Shown piece by piece: positions 9,965-21,825 of a stretch of DNA of 64,000 nucleotides. Location of the stretch: assembly GCA_964030475.1 (NCBI GenBank), contig CAXIPT010000006.1, positions 3,941,938 through 4,005,937 on the forward strand, in the 5' to 3' direction. The DNA is from Tethya wilhelma. Taxonomy: Eukaryota > Porifera > Demospongiae > Tethyida > Tethyidae. The notes under the pieces were generated by a model. The model was not told the origin of the DNA and ran no database searches. It worked only from the letters and a program-made list of their open reading frames with translations. Within the stretch, counting starts at the first letter, position 1. Every line of letters begins with the position of its first letter. Position numbers and translations under genes: made by a program.

Positions 9965-12219
9965 CTAATCCTTTGTATGCACTTTAAATATCGAGTCTTA
10001 TTATAATTTCAATCACTTATAAATGCATACTTGCGTAACTTAATTGGGAACGAGGCTACCGCAGACCGCACTACATATTTAATAGCGGGCGGAAAAGGTG
10101 GGGTCTATAGGACAATTTGGACTAATTCATAATCTGTTGACACTCTCTCTGTGTGTATTAAAGCTAAGTACAAGGAAAAGGTATGCATAGTTATACAGAA
10201 AATCATAAAATATTCAAGTAACCATCCACTCACCACTGAAGTTTTGACCCGTCGTGAAATATCATAAAATTTATTTAGCAGGCCATATTTACAACCTAGA
10301 GACAAAACCCGTCACATTTCATTTTGTGACATGCTTTATCACACAATTTCTATATTACTAGTACAAGAACTCTAGTTTCTGTGAAACAAATCTTGACCTG
10401 TTCTCTTGAAACCAGCCTGGAGAATCAGCCTATTGAGTTAGGTAAGGATCGCTACACTCACTTGCTGAATTACTGGTTTTCAGCAGAAACCAACAAATAT
10501 AGGACTTGAAACAAGGTTTTGTAGTGTGAAAGAGCTGATGTTATGTATGAAGCAGTACATGGCAGTATTCATAAAACTGTTTTCAGCGATATTAGTATCA
10601 GTGATTTGCATTTATGGAAGTGGGAACAGCCTGACCGTCATCATGGCATCAAAGGTTTGGTGATAAAACATTTTGTGAAGCACACCAGGTAGAAAGTATG
10701 GGAACAAGTCAAAACTTATACATATTGGGGTGTGTCTATGTAGCTCTGTATATTCCAAGTCTATAGGTACAGATCAGCTCACACCCTATTGTCTACCTAC
10801 ATTTGCCAATTTCAGCTGAATTTACTACAATAATGACGTCGCGATTGCAAATAAATACCCGTGACTTGAGACCTGGTGCTCTTTAGTGGCACAAGCGCCA
10901 AAGCCACCCACACTAGGAGCTAGGTCTGGGGGCATGCCCTGGCCCCCCGAGAAAATTTTGGGAATTTTAGCCTTTCATGGGCGCAATTTGGGTGTGATTT
11001 GAGCTGTGTACAAGGTGACCTCTAAAGTCACCCAACTCATAGATGTTAGTTAATTAGGGCATTGGATAGGAAACCCCGTATTCTGCCTGTATTTTAGCAG
11101 CTGCCGATTCCTTGTCCAATTATTGGGTTTTTTTTGCTTGCATAGCAGCTATATAGTTCAATGCTAACAGCTCATTTTTCAAGTTTATCAATGACTTCTA
11201 CTTTGAGCTGTTGAAACAGACATCAGTTATGAAGCTGACCGTGCTTATTGCTTGCACAAGCTAAAGAGATATCGTAGTGAACTACTAAAAGCTATGATAC
11301 CATGAACCATAGTATGGTGAGCATTTACGAAACTTTTTGAAGCGAGAAAACTCTCATACAACACTGTAATAACTCATGTTTTGTATACTGTATAATAGTG
11401 TATTACATGGAACCAGCTAGGTCAGGTGGACATTAGAACATTATAGAAGAGTGACAGTGCTGAAGTATATTTATATCTCTTGTTTCCATTTTGTTGATAC
11501 TTTTAAAGCTGTATGCTCCAAGAAAGAGTTTGCACTTGCCTTTAAAAAGGTTATATAGGAAGTTCAACCTCTTACTACGGGCTTGAAAATTTGGCGAATT
11601 CCCATTTTGGGATTATTGCCGATTTTTAGTTTGGCGATTCAATTCCGTACGCTGCATAGTTTATATGGGTGCATGTACGTATTAAACTGTTTGGTGATTT
11701 TTAATTTGGCAATTTGAAGAATAATTCGCCAATTCGCCAAATTTAATTCTCGCCAAGTTTACCCACTATACGGTATCTATGCCCAACTGTTGTGCATCCA
11801 TGCATGCACATACGTGGGCATTGTGTCTCAGTACATGTATAGTGCTGACAATAACCATGTATGTATACCATTATATGTTGCTTTATAAAAGTGGTCAGGC
11901 TTTTACCTGACCTGCCAGACCAGGATAGGTGGCGCCCCGTGTGTCCAAGTTTAGTCTCGAGTAGCCATGCATCCCCTCTCTATTATTTGCTCCGCCCCAG
12001 TTCTGCTTCTTGCATGGAGCATACATGTGAAGCGAATATTAGGGGCTGGCTACGTAAGACTAGTTCAAGTTCTCTTCACCTGAAAAGAAACTGAACAGGA
12101 TGCAATAGCAATTATTTGTCAGCTACTTATTCATATGAGTAGTACTATAGCTAAAAGTCCATTATTAAACTCTATGCCTCTTATACTTTAGAGAACTGTG
12201 ACTCAGACTATGAAAATTA
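9965..12219. other. intergenic region and 5'UTR intron of GT14 gene B
   Basis: No coding sequence is seen. GCTAAGTACAAGGAAAAG followed by GTATGC at 10163-10180 is the shared untranslated exon and donor; its acceptor TTTAG/AGAACTG is at 12187-12191. 10900-10990 contains a palindromic GGGGGCATGCCC-type repeat, and 11570-11776 a transposon-like repeat listed separately. Confidence 0.5.
11570..11776. mobile_element. MITE-like repeat, family with GTATAG/CTATAC ends, degenerate copy
   Basis: Shares GGCGAATTCCCATTTT, a TTTATATGGG centre and a CCACTATACGGTA end with copies at 60358-60523 and 63196-63382. The left end is eroded. Confidence 0.6.
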
Positions 12220-13557
12220 ATGGCAACACACAAAATGGCTCAACCATTTCGATTCGGGACAAGGACCAATTTCACACTTGTAGTATCTCTGACAGTAGGA
12301 GCTATGGTAACTATGATGTTGTTAGTATATATACAACCTCCGAAAATAAGGGGCAAGCCCAAACCAGTGCCAAAGGAGTGGGATCCCTCATTAACTTGTG
12401 ACCAACCCCCTGGGGGCTTCAAGGCCTGGAGGGATGGTCTGGTGACTGTATTGAAGCCAGAAATTTCACGAGATTGTCAGAAACTGATTAACAATGACCA
12501 GGAAGAAATAGAGAGAGTGAAAAATGAGAGCAAAGCATGGAAGAATGAACTCTCAGATGACAAATTTTGTGAACAGACAAGTAACTGCTCCTGGCTTCAA
12601 GAAGAGCTCTTCAACAATTTATACAACACACAGTTAGAGAAACAATTTCCACTAGCCTTTGCTTTCATAATATGCAAATCTCCTCAGCAAGTGTTTAGAC
12701 TCATCAAAGTACTTTACCGTCAACAAAACACCTACTGTGTTCACTATGATGCAAAGACCCCAGATGAATTTAAAGAAGTGTTTAATAATATGGCCAAATG
12801 TCTTGACAATGTCTTCATTGCTACAACGATATCCCGTGTTGATTGGGGATCTTCTAATGTTATGAAAGCTCAGATGAACTGTTTCTCTGATCTTGTCAAC
12901 TTGAGGCCCACATTGCCAGCTCACCGGCAGTGGAAGTACGCCCTCAATCTTTGTGGTACAGAGCTCCCTGTTGCCACAAACCACGAGATTGTAAGTTTCC
13001 TTAGTACTCTCAATGGTTCTTCCAGTGTGATGGCAAGCATCCAGAAAAAGAATACTGGCTCTTGGAAAAGAATCCACTCTCCTATTCCTCACAACATGAG
13101 CTTGTGTAAGAGCTTTGGATACAATCCCCTCTCTTATGAATTCTTGGCATATCTAGTTAAGGACCCAATAGGAATGGAAATGTATAGGTACTTCCTAACT
13201 GTTCATGTGGCAGATGAACACTTTTACAGCACAGTGTACAGGCATCCTGGAGTCCCTGGGGGATATAGAGAGGAATTGAAGGATAAGTATAGGGAGATGT
13301 CAAAAGCAACTTGGACTTACAGTAAACAAAGCATAGCAGCTTGCCGTGGAAAAGTAGTCCACAGTATATGTGTTTGTGCGGCAGGTGATCTGCCAAAGAT
13401 AATCTCCACAGCCAAGAAGTATTCAAATCTATTCCACAACAAGTACTCAATAAAGATGGACCACACTGCGATGGATTGTATGGAGGAGAGAATTGTGAAA
13501 CGTAACCAGGAAGAGTATCGGAAGGATTGCAAACTTGATCCAGAATTAGTAGAATAA
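12220..13557 (+). CDS. GT14 glycosyltransferase gene B
   Basis: Intact single coding exon of 445 residues, predicted Golgi type II beta-1,6-GlcNAc-transferase-like enzyme. The N-terminus MATHKMAQPFRFGTRT differs from genes A and F (MGLPFEFGMKT), so there are at least two subtypes. Then come a membrane segment (VVSLTVGAMVTMMLLVYI), LTCDQPPGGFKAWRDGLV, FPLAFAFIICKSPQQVFRL, WKYALNLCGTELPVATN, ADEHFYSTVYRHPGVPGG and AAGDLPKIISTAKKYSN. The family cysteines are retained. It shares a paralogous block with pseudogene E (11780-13520 versus 23920-25540). A 5'UTR intron from about 10181 to 12191 is inferred. Confidence 0.9.
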   Translation: MATHKMAQPFRFGTRTNFTLVVSLTVGAMVTMMLLVYIQPPKIRGKPKPVPKEWDPSLTCDQPPGGFKAWRDGLVTVLKPEISRDCQKLINNDQEEIERVKNESKAWKNELSDDKFCEQTSNCSWLQEELFNNLYNTQLEKQFPLAFAFIICKSPQQVFRLIKVLYRQQNTYCVHYDAKTPDEFKEVFNNMAKCLDNVFIATTISRVDWGSSNVMKAQMNCFSDLVNLRPTLPAHRQWKYALNLCGTELPVATNHEIVSFLSTLNGSSSVMASIQKKNTGSWKRIHSPIPHNMSLCKSFGYNPLSYEFLAYLVKDPIGMEMYRYFLTVHVADEHFYSTVYRHPGVPGGYREELKDKYREMSKATWTYSKQSIAACRGKVVHSICVCAAGDLPKIISTAKKYSNLFHNKYSIKMDHTAMDCMEERIVKRNQEEYRKDCKLDPELVE

Positions 13558-15900
13558 TAGAACTTGTAGGGCTACAATCTATATTTATTGAATTCATCAG
13601 TTTCACTCCAATCTGAAAAAAAGAATTATAAATAACTCTTTTAATGACTAAGCATGGTTGAAAATTTGAAATTCATGGTCCTGGGTAGTTGTTATTTTGT
13701 GCCCATGCTGTAAAAAAACTGTTTAATTTGATCTTGCTATAGTAAATTATGGTAGACAAGCATACACTGTCTTGACTCTGGTCTTGAGTCGCAGTTCACC
13801 TTCCTCACGTGGTCTCGGATACCTTTTTTAGCTTGTAAAAGGTCAATAATTATTGGTCGATTAGACATCTATTGGAGGAGTCTGACAATCTCTCTGTTCG
13901 CAAGCCAAGTACAAGAAAAAGGTATACATAGCTAACTTGAATAATATTATTATAGATCATAATAAAATTTTCAAGTAACCATCCATGTCCAAGCTTGACC
14001 GGCCAGCTCTAGCTCTATATATAGCTATAATTATTATAGATCTTTTTCATTACATCATAATACGTCACTTTTGGGAGTCTGGATTTTTTTACTTATTGCA
14101 GCAAAAAAAGCTTGTACATTTCTCCCTATCACAAGCATTAATTTGCATATTCATTTACTAATTTACATATTTATCTGTATGCCATTGATGCATATATTGC
14201 TTTTTTAACTCACTAGGGAAGACCATTAGCAGCTTCAAATGGTTGCAAAGTCCACAGGTTTTCAAGGGTCAAAGGTTGCGAGTTTCGGTATATAACGGCA
14301 TTAATCAGTGTCTGCATTAAACAACTGGCACCATTGACTACAATGTATTTAGCTTTAGTTTATGGAGCCGGTGCAGTATCCACAGCCTTTTAATTATTAT
14401 TACAAGTAGTAAAAATTTTGTAAAAAATGAGAAGTGTATATAGGAATGCCTGGCATGGGCAGTGCAGTAAAAAGCAATGAAACAAGGCAAGTCTCTGAAT
14501 TTCGGCACATGACTGTTTCATTTTCATGAGTCAATTGCAAGTTCGAATTCCATCATTCGATCAATGATAATTGTCAGCCATTTGGCTCATGAGTCATTGC
14601 AAGCAATCACTTTAGTAATTTAGATTAAGTAACAAGCATAATTATAGAATGTAGGTACACAGTAATGTATGAGAGTTGGATACAAAAAACATGAAGTAGT
14701 CATATGCCGAAATTCAGAGACTTGCCTTGTTTCATTGCTTTTTACTGCACTGCCCATTCCTACACTTCTCATTTTTATAAAATTTTTACTACTTGTTCAT
14801 TCACTTTTCTAATTATTAATAAGGTGCTCAATTGCATGAAGACAATCACACAGCAGAGACTAGTGTCTCTACACTGGATGCGCACGTGCAATTATATGCA
14901 CGCAACCACATAGTCTATATACCTTTACCTATATCAAAAGGCTAAATAAAAAGACCGTCACTACAGTATTTTATATCGAGAGTTTAAAAGCTGCCTAGAT
15001 TTTGTTTGCTGCCTTTTCGCCAGCAAACGAGTCGAAAGGACGTACTGTGCATGAAATGAAGTCCCACTATATGGTCAAAGTTGGCTCAATGCCTTTTGTT
15101 TGTCTGGAATTAAATCGCATTCGTTGCAAGTAAGTCAGTTTAAGTTAGGAAGGAAGGAAGGAGAACAAAATTGCACTAGCTCTTGCATGTGGCTTCTTGC
15201 CAGCGCTCTCTCCAGAGTGCTCTAGAAACATTCTGCCTGTTTTCTTGGCTGACTGACAGTAAACAAACTGTCTGAGAAGCTATGTATTAAATGCATTTGA
15301 AGGCTTATATAGGTTTCTTTCCCTGAATGTTTATAAGCATGAACATTTTGTATTGCATGTGTCAATGGGACAGTCTGCCCATTCCTACTATACGTACTAC
15401 TGTACGTATGATAAGTATACAACCCCTGTGGAATACCTATAATCATATGTCCAGGGAAAAATTTTGAGAAGATACTAATCTTTGTCCATGGGATTGGGTG
15501 GACTGTTGAATTAATGATATTCAGCTATAGGGGTTAACAAAGCAGGCAAATAAAATGATGATGGTCTAGGGGAATAATAATTAATATCACTAAATTAAAT
15601 AGAGAACTGTGGCAAGACTATAGTAATGATGTCTAGTGGGGTGTGTATACAGGTACCAATAGATAATACTATATCCACTTTGTCCATATAGTAGACAAAC
15701 TATAGCAAATACCTATGACATTTGGGGGGGGAGAGTGAGCGGGCCGGTGCATGTTTGTGAGTGTGTTTTTCATATACAACTGATGTTATTAAGTATGTAT
15801 AATATATTGTATGTTTGCATCAGTTGCACTACAAAATTGTGACAGGTATGATTAGCTAACTCTATATTTTAGAGAACTGTGACTCAGACTATGAAAATTA
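13558..15900. other. intergenic region and 5'UTR intron of GT14 pseudogene C
   Basis: No gene. The shared untranslated exon GCCAAGTACAAGAAAAAG is at 13904-13921 with donor GTATAC, and the acceptor is at 15870-15872. 14040-15245 is repeated at 22461-23742 and contains the foldback element listed next. Confidence 0.5.
14402..14796. mobile_element. foldback element, arms ~100 bp
   Basis: 14402-14513 (containing AATTTCGGCACATG) is the inverse of 14699-14796 (CATATGCCGAAATT), with a ~185-bp spacer. A second copy is at 22955-23328, and a left-arm-only copy lies near 17213-17320. No protein is encoded. Confidence 0.75.
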
Positions 15901-17012
15901 ATGGCAACACACAAAATGGCTCAACCATTTCGATTCGGGACAAGGACCAACTTCGAATTCACACTTATAGTATCTCTGACAGTATAGGAGCTATGGTAAC
16001 TATGATGTTATTAGATAGTATATATACAACCTCTTAAAACAAGGGGCAAGCCCAAAACGCTACCATCAATTCAAAAGAGGGATTCCTCATTAACTTGTGA
16101 CCAACCCACTGAAGGCTTCAAGGCCTGGAGGGATGGTCTGGTGACTGTATTGAAGCCAGAAATTTCACGAGATTGTCAGAAACTGATTAACAATGACCAG
16201 GAAGAAATAGAGAGAGTGAAAAATGAGAGCAAAGCATGGGAAAATGAACTCTCAGATGATGAATTTCGTAAAAAGACAAGTAACTGCTTCTGGCTACAAG
16301 AAGAGTTCTCTAATAATTTATACACCACACATTTAGAGAAACAATTTCCCCTAGCTTTCGCTTTCGTAATATGCAAATCTCCTCAGCAAGTTTTTAGACT
16401 CATCAAAGTACTTTACCGTCAACAAAACACCTACTGTATTCACTACGATGCAAAGACCCCAGAAGAATGTCTTGACAATGTCTTCATTGCTACAACGATA
16501 TCCCGTGCATTCAGAAAAAGAATTCTGACTCTTGGAGTAGAATCAAGTCTCCTATTCCTCACAACATGAAGTTGTGTAAGAGCTTTGGATACAATTCCCT
16601 CTCTTATGAATTCTTGGCATATCTAGTTAAGGACCCAATAGGAGTGGAAATGTATAGGTACTTCCTAACTGTTCATGTGGCAGATGAACACTTTAATTTA
16701 CAGCACAGTGTACAGGCATCCTGGAGTTCCCGGGGGATATAGGGAAGAATTGAAGGATAAGTATATAGGGAGATGTCTAGAGCAGCTTGGTTATTCACTA
16801 CAAAAAGCAGAGCATCTTGCCGTGGAAGAGTAATTCATATTATATGTGTCTGTGCTGCAGGTGATCTGCCAATGATAATATCCACAGCCGAGAAGTATTC
16901 AAATCTATTCCACAACGAGTACTCTTCACCACACTGCATGCAATGGATTGTATGGAGGAGAGAATTGTGAAACATAACCAGGAAGAGTATAGAAAGGATT
17001 GCAAGGAATTGA
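15901..17012 (+). pseudogene. GT14 glycosyltransferase pseudogene C
   Basis: Matches gene B from MATHKMAQPFRFGTRT to the DCKEL tail but is broken. Small insertions in the membrane-anchor region (15950-16020) shift the frame. The segment between TTISR and the RKRILTLGVESS stretch (about 16506) is deleted relative to gene B. An insertion interrupts ADEHFYSTV (16690-16700), and indels occur near 16765 and 16925. The longest surviving frame is 16141-16569. The conserved 5'UTR acceptor upstream shows it began as a complete gene copy. Confidence 0.9.
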
Positions 17013-18179
17013 ATACTATAGGACTGCACCATGCAGCTGCATGGTATATAGTAATACAGCTATTAATCTAGCTAATTCACCAAGCTTCTAAGAATTGACT
17101 CTTTTACTATATCCTTCCATGGTCTCACTATGCATGCATGGCCATGGCTTACCAAAATTATTATTATAATAATTGCCAAATGCATGATAAAAGGAATGTC
17201 CTATATATTATACAAGTAGCAAAAATTTCAAAAAAATAAGTAGTGTAGGAATGGGCAGTGCGGTAAAAAGTATTGGAACAAGGAATGTCTCAATTTCGGC
17301 ACATGACTACTTCATTTTTATGCTTGATCCCTCATATGGATCCTCAGTATCATAAACGCAATGATAATAAATAATTATTATTACTGATGTACATAGTATA
17401 CCATAGCTTATTATTGCATTGGTTTAAATTCCCAACACTATGTACAGTGTGGAGACTATCAGAGACTGGTTAGTCCCTACAAAAAGCTTGAGTAGCAGCT
17501 ACATGCACTACATTACACTGGAGCAGGCTAATGCGCATGCGCATGCGCATATTAATAATGCCACGTGGATAATGACCTTTGAACCTACCTACAAATGGCT
17601 ACATTGAAGTACATGAATTTATACTCTCAGTTTCAAAGCTTTCTAGTTTTTGTTTAGGCTTATTTGTGATGAAAACGAGTATCAAGGAATGTACTTTGTG
17701 CTATCAAAGTTGGCTCAACACATTCTGGTTCTCTGGAAATGCTAAGTCAGTTAGAAAGTATACGTACGTACGTACGTACATTAGACGAGAACAAAAATGG
17801 CATTGTTGTGGCTTCCCACTAGCTCTCTCTACGAATGCTGAGGAAAGTTTCTGTGAGTTTTAGGCCTTGCATTGCGATTGGTAATCTGTCGGTTAGAGCC
17901 CCTGAGCAAATTTGAAGGCTTAATTTTGTTTTGCTAGATTTTTATGATCATAAACATTTTGTAAATTGTAAGTTGTGTCTATGCCTATGGGACATTCGGC
18001 CCATTCCTACTAGACTATACGTACTACCAAGAGTATTATAATAAAGCAAGTCCCAGTAGCTGCTGCAATGGAGGCTGTGGAATTCCGAGTCACAGTGGCA
18101 GTATTTTCCATTCTGCAAACGCAAATTGAATCACGTGCGGTTGCCAGGAAGTCACGTTACTTTCCGCATACATATTGTA

Positions 18180-18308
18180 CAGGGTACTACCGTACCGTAC
18201 GTATGTAGCCTCGTGAACCAGTCCCGGCCCCGCTGTGCTTAGCGCTTATTGCTAAGCATAGCGGGGAGGGACTGGTTCACGAGGCTACATACGTACGGTA
18301 GTACCCTG
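18180..18308. repeat. near-perfect ~129-bp palindrome (TAGCCTCGTG hairpin element)
   Basis: AGGGTACTACCGTACCGTAC through TAGCCTCGTGAACCAGTCC faces its inverse, ending GGTAGTACCCT, around a GCTTATT loop. It would form a long hairpin in DNA or RNA. A second hairpin with the same core lies at 18362-18428. Confidence 0.85.
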
Positions 18309-18361
18309 CAAGTCCCTAGCCTACCTAGTCCCTAGCCTAGTCCCTAGTCCCTAGCCTACCT

Positions 18362-18428
18362 AGTCCCTCCCCGCTATGCTTAGCAATAAGCGCTAAGCAT
18401 AGCGGGGAGGGACTGGTTCACGAGGCTA
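18362..18428. repeat. second hairpin with the same core
   Basis: Contains CCCCGCTATGCTTAGC facing GCTAAGCATAGCGGGG and then AGGGACTGGTTCACGAGGCTA, as in 18180-18308. A run of CCTAGCCTACCTAGTCC repeats (18308-18368) links the two. The left TAGCCTCG arm is missing. Confidence 0.75.
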
Positions 18429-18499
18429 GTACGTATGATCATAGATATTATAGATTATCTATGGTATGATACAGTCCTTTAATATTATCGACTCATAAT

Positions 18500-20157
18500 C
18501 AAAGTTTAATCGGATCAGCCCATGTGGACACGACAAGTACAAAACCTAAGTATGAAACATGCACCTGAATTTAGATAAAATTTCAAATTAAGATTACTGA
18601 TCATGTTCAATAAATCTGAGCTGTCAAAAGATGAGTCTGGCAAGTGCAGCTCTTCCTGGTGACTAGCGAGAACGTGCTCCAGCATAGTATCTTCCTTCAG
18701 TGCCTCAATCTCACAAAGGTGGCATGGCTGCTTTCCTCTTCCATGATGGCTCATTGCCCTACTGAGCATCTGCAGCCCTAGAATAGTCTTCTGTCCAAGA
18801 CTGAGAGAGTGGTCCCACAGCTTAGCCCATCCAGGATGCTCCGCCACCTTTGCAATCATAGGAGCCTTCTCTGCACACCTTTCCAACAGCAACCTCTTAT
18901 CCACTCCAATCATTCTCTTCTTCATCTCCCTCAAACAGCATCCTTCTTTGCTGATGATCATTTCAGTGAAGTCTGTGCCGAAGCTCTCCTCCAGTTCCCT
19001 GCACTCTCTAACCAAACATAATGAATCCACATCTCCACACATAGCCAACATCACACTTCCACTCAAGCAGCTGGCATCTTTGTCCATCACTCTCTTCAAG
19101 AAACCTAGTTTCCTCAGCAAGATTCTGCACTTCATAGTGGGAACGTCAAGGGCAGTGGCAGCTGCAGTGTTGGAGTGATGCTTTGGCCACTTCAAAACCC
19201 TCTTGATCAGCTCTCCTTGGAATCTTTCCAACCTCTGCAAAAGGGTCTCTGTCAGAATCCAGTTCTCTGCACCATAGAGGAGCACAGGCATGACACAGGT
19301 CTCGATTACCTCTCTAGAGGATAAGGGGCTGATATCACCCTGGAAGGCTCCGATGCTTCCAAAGTGGAAGAACGCTCGCCGTGCTTTCTGTAAATTCTCT
19401 TCCACCGACCGAGAAGCAGAGAGATCTCCTTTCCACCAGTAGCCGAGACACTTCCCAGCATCACCAGCTGGTATCACTGACCCATCAACCACACATTCTG
19501 GAGCAGGAACAGAGTGTTGTGTTGAGAATAACACAATTTCACATTTACTGACATTGAGCCTTAGAAGATTCTGGTCAGCAAACTCTTTCACCAACTCGAC
19601 CTGCTGATGTAACGATGCTTCACTAGTAGCCAGCGTCCTGATGTCGTCTGCATGGAGGAAACCACCAGCATAGAAGTTGTTGACAGTGAGACCCACACCC
19701 GAAGCCTGGAGCTGCCTGAGAAGAGGATCCATCACCAGCAGGAAGAGTGCAGGAGACAGCACTGAGCCTTGCTTCAAACCTCTGTCGACCCTGTACCTGT
19801 CTGAAAGTCTTCCATTCAGCTTCACCTGACAGGAGCCATCCTCGTACCAGTTCTTGAGCAACCTCCACATCTTGCCATTGATACCAGCATCAAAAAGCTT
19901 ATCCAGAAGAACGGGATACTCCACAGAGTCGAAAGCCTTCTGGAGGTCATACAGACACATGTATACCCGACTACCCTCTCTGAGGTACTTAGCAATAAGC
20001 TCTTGTGTAGCAAAGACTGCATCTTCACATGAGACTGCACGCCTGTAGGCAGATTGGTTGATGTGCGGTAGACCGGCCTCCAGGAAGACTAGATCGAGTC
20101 GTTCTAACAGCAGAAATTCCAAGACCTTCGAAATCATTGAAGTGAGCGTGATCCCCC
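18500..20157 (-). mobile_element. 5'-truncated non-LTR retrotransposon (LINE) with reverse transcriptase
   Basis: An open frame of about 550 codons encodes a reverse transcriptase: YRGITLTSMISKVLE at the fingers, MCLYDLQKAFDSVEY (first catalytic Asp), GLKQGSVLSPALF, and FLHADDIRTLA (an ADD form of the catalytic YADD box). A Cys/His pattern follows near the C-terminus (CHLCEIEA then HVLASH). No endonuclease domain or start codon is present: the frame begins abruptly at the junction near 20157, typical of 5' truncation. The intact frame implies a fairly young insertion. The empty site is visible at about 25758-25775. Clade is not assigned. Confidence 0.88.
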
Positions 20158-20173
20158 TGTAAATTATTATAGT

Positions 20174-20183
20174 GCGCATGCGC
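20174..20183. promoter_or_regulatory. NRF1-like palindrome in the GT14 upstream module
   Basis: GCGCATGCGC, with an identical counterpart at 25780-25789 upstream of gene F. Function is inferred. Confidence 0.4.
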
Positions 20184-21223
20184 ACTCAAACTGCATCCGT
20201 AAAAATATTTCATTGTTGAGGAAGCCAGGGGCAAATTCCTGGTTCAGCAATTCTACACCCAGCTCAGGTACATTTGTGGTTCAATAAGTATAGAATTATA
20301 AGGACGTCATGTAGCAGGCAAGCAGATATAATATAACTCTCTATATAATTATATTCAGTCACTTATACTATCTTCTGTTTGCCAAGCCAAGTACAAGACA
20401 AAGGTATTATAATATAATATTATTAAGCCTCGGTGCGTGCGTAGCACGTGCAGAGGATTACGGTAGTCGTTTTGTCTGTGTGTCTGTCTGTCAGTCTGTC
20501 TGTCACAGTCTGTTACTAAATTATCTGAAGAACGGCAGCTCCAGAGTCACAATGGAAGGTACTTACGTTCATGAATCGATATTATCTTGAAATTTGACGT
20601 GTAGAATCTTGCAAAATGCTGTAGTTTCTGAGATCTGAGGCTTTTGTGCTTCTCTGAACGCTTAGGTTTCGAAACCGCACCCATTGATCACGCCCCATAT
20701 AGTGTGCGTTATCTAGAAATACTGTAGGGCTTGGATCATGGCCATAACTGGACTTGAGCTTCTTGGCTGGCTTGGCTGCTGGGACAGGTAAGTAACTCAA
20801 TGATTGCAAGTTGAATATAGTGAGGTAATGCTTGTGTAGGAATAGGTTAGTTGTGTGTTTTGTATCAGTGCCTGAGCTGATTATGCATGTCATGGGGCAG
20901 TACCAGCTGATATAAACACTGATCGAAGTATTACTGTTTGCTGATTATCCAGTTTCTTAACGGAGGTTATTATGACTAGGCTGACCACAGCTCAGCATAT
21001 CCTTGATTGCAGCAGCTAGAATTTCAGATAGTAAACCGTGTTAGGCTCAGGCTATACTGTGCCACTCAGGCCATCTTGCAAATTGCTGAACCTGCTGCAT
21101 ACAGGCTGAAGTCTCAGTACTGATGGTCTTTTATAATATTTGTGCGTATATGTTTAGTTGTACATGCTAATTGAGTGTGCCGAGGCTTATGCACTGTAGG
21201 TGCCTTCATTATACAATTATTTT

Positions 21224-21313
21224 AGTAAATTTCTGTCACAGATACAGGGGCCGGGGTTGGGTGGGTGATGACGATCTATAGGCCCTGCATTTGTGACAGA
21301 AATTTACTGTATA
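21224..21313. mobile_element. small inverted-repeat element (~90 bp)
   Basis: TAAATTTCTGTCACAGA faces TGTGACAGAAATTTACTG around a G/C-rich centre. The second copy is at 26009-26095. Confidence 0.65.
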
Positions 21314-21469
21314 ATAATAGAAAGCTATTCAGTTTCATTTCATAAGCTTGTTCATTCACATGCCTGACTACTCGCTAGTTATGTAAGGGCCCATAAATAT
21401 TTCAGGCTATGCCTTTCTTTATACCAACTTATAGAGAACTGGGACTATAAAAATTTAGTAACCTACAAC

Positions 21470-21663
21470 ATGGGTCTACCATTTGAATTTGGGATGAAGA
21501 CCTATTTCACACTTCTAGTATCTCTGACAGTAGGAGCTATGGTAACTATGATGTTGTTAGTATACATACAACCTCCTAAATCAAGCATGCCAAAAACGTT
21601 ACCAATAATAAAGGAGTGGGATCCCTCATTAACTTGTGACCAACCCCCTGTACTTATTCAATG
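21470..21663 (+). pseudogene. truncated GT14 copy D
   Basis: The first ~60 codons match gene F (MGLPFEFGMKTYFTLLV through LTCDQPP) and then run into unrelated sequence with an early stop. The rest of the gene is absent up to the contig join at 23743, and foldback repeats follow instead. It encodes only the anchor region and cannot be an active enzyme. Confidence 0.9.
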
Positions 21664-21825
21664 AGTAAATTTAGTGTGTGATGCATGCGGCACACATAGT
21701 TCAAGCCATACGTAACAATTAATATCCTGCCACGCCCACAACACACCCACTTTGAGCCCCACCCACATTCTGTGCCTGACCACTCTGAAGCAGCTTGCTA
21801 GCTACGGGCCTGCCATGGCCAGACG

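Larger units (their letters stand above)
17013..18499. other. intergenic repeats
   Basis: No gene. It contains half of a foldback element (17213-17320), a double GCGCATGCGC palindrome at 17533-17548, a short TACG repeat (17761-17778) and the long hairpins at 18180-18437. Confidence 0.5.
20158..21469. other. upstream module of truncated GT14 copy D
   Basis: 20158-20403 and 21224-21469 match the upstream region of gene F (25765-26253). The untranslated exon GCCAAGTACAAGACAAAG is at 20386-20403 and the acceptor ATAG/AGAACTG at 21431-21434. The ~800 bp between holds extra sequence, including a CTGT-rich stretch (20477-20500), with no gene seen. Confidence 0.5.

Noticed and set aside
18809..20048. 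+ strand frames over the LINE
   Set aside because: They are shadows of the reverse transcriptase frame on -.
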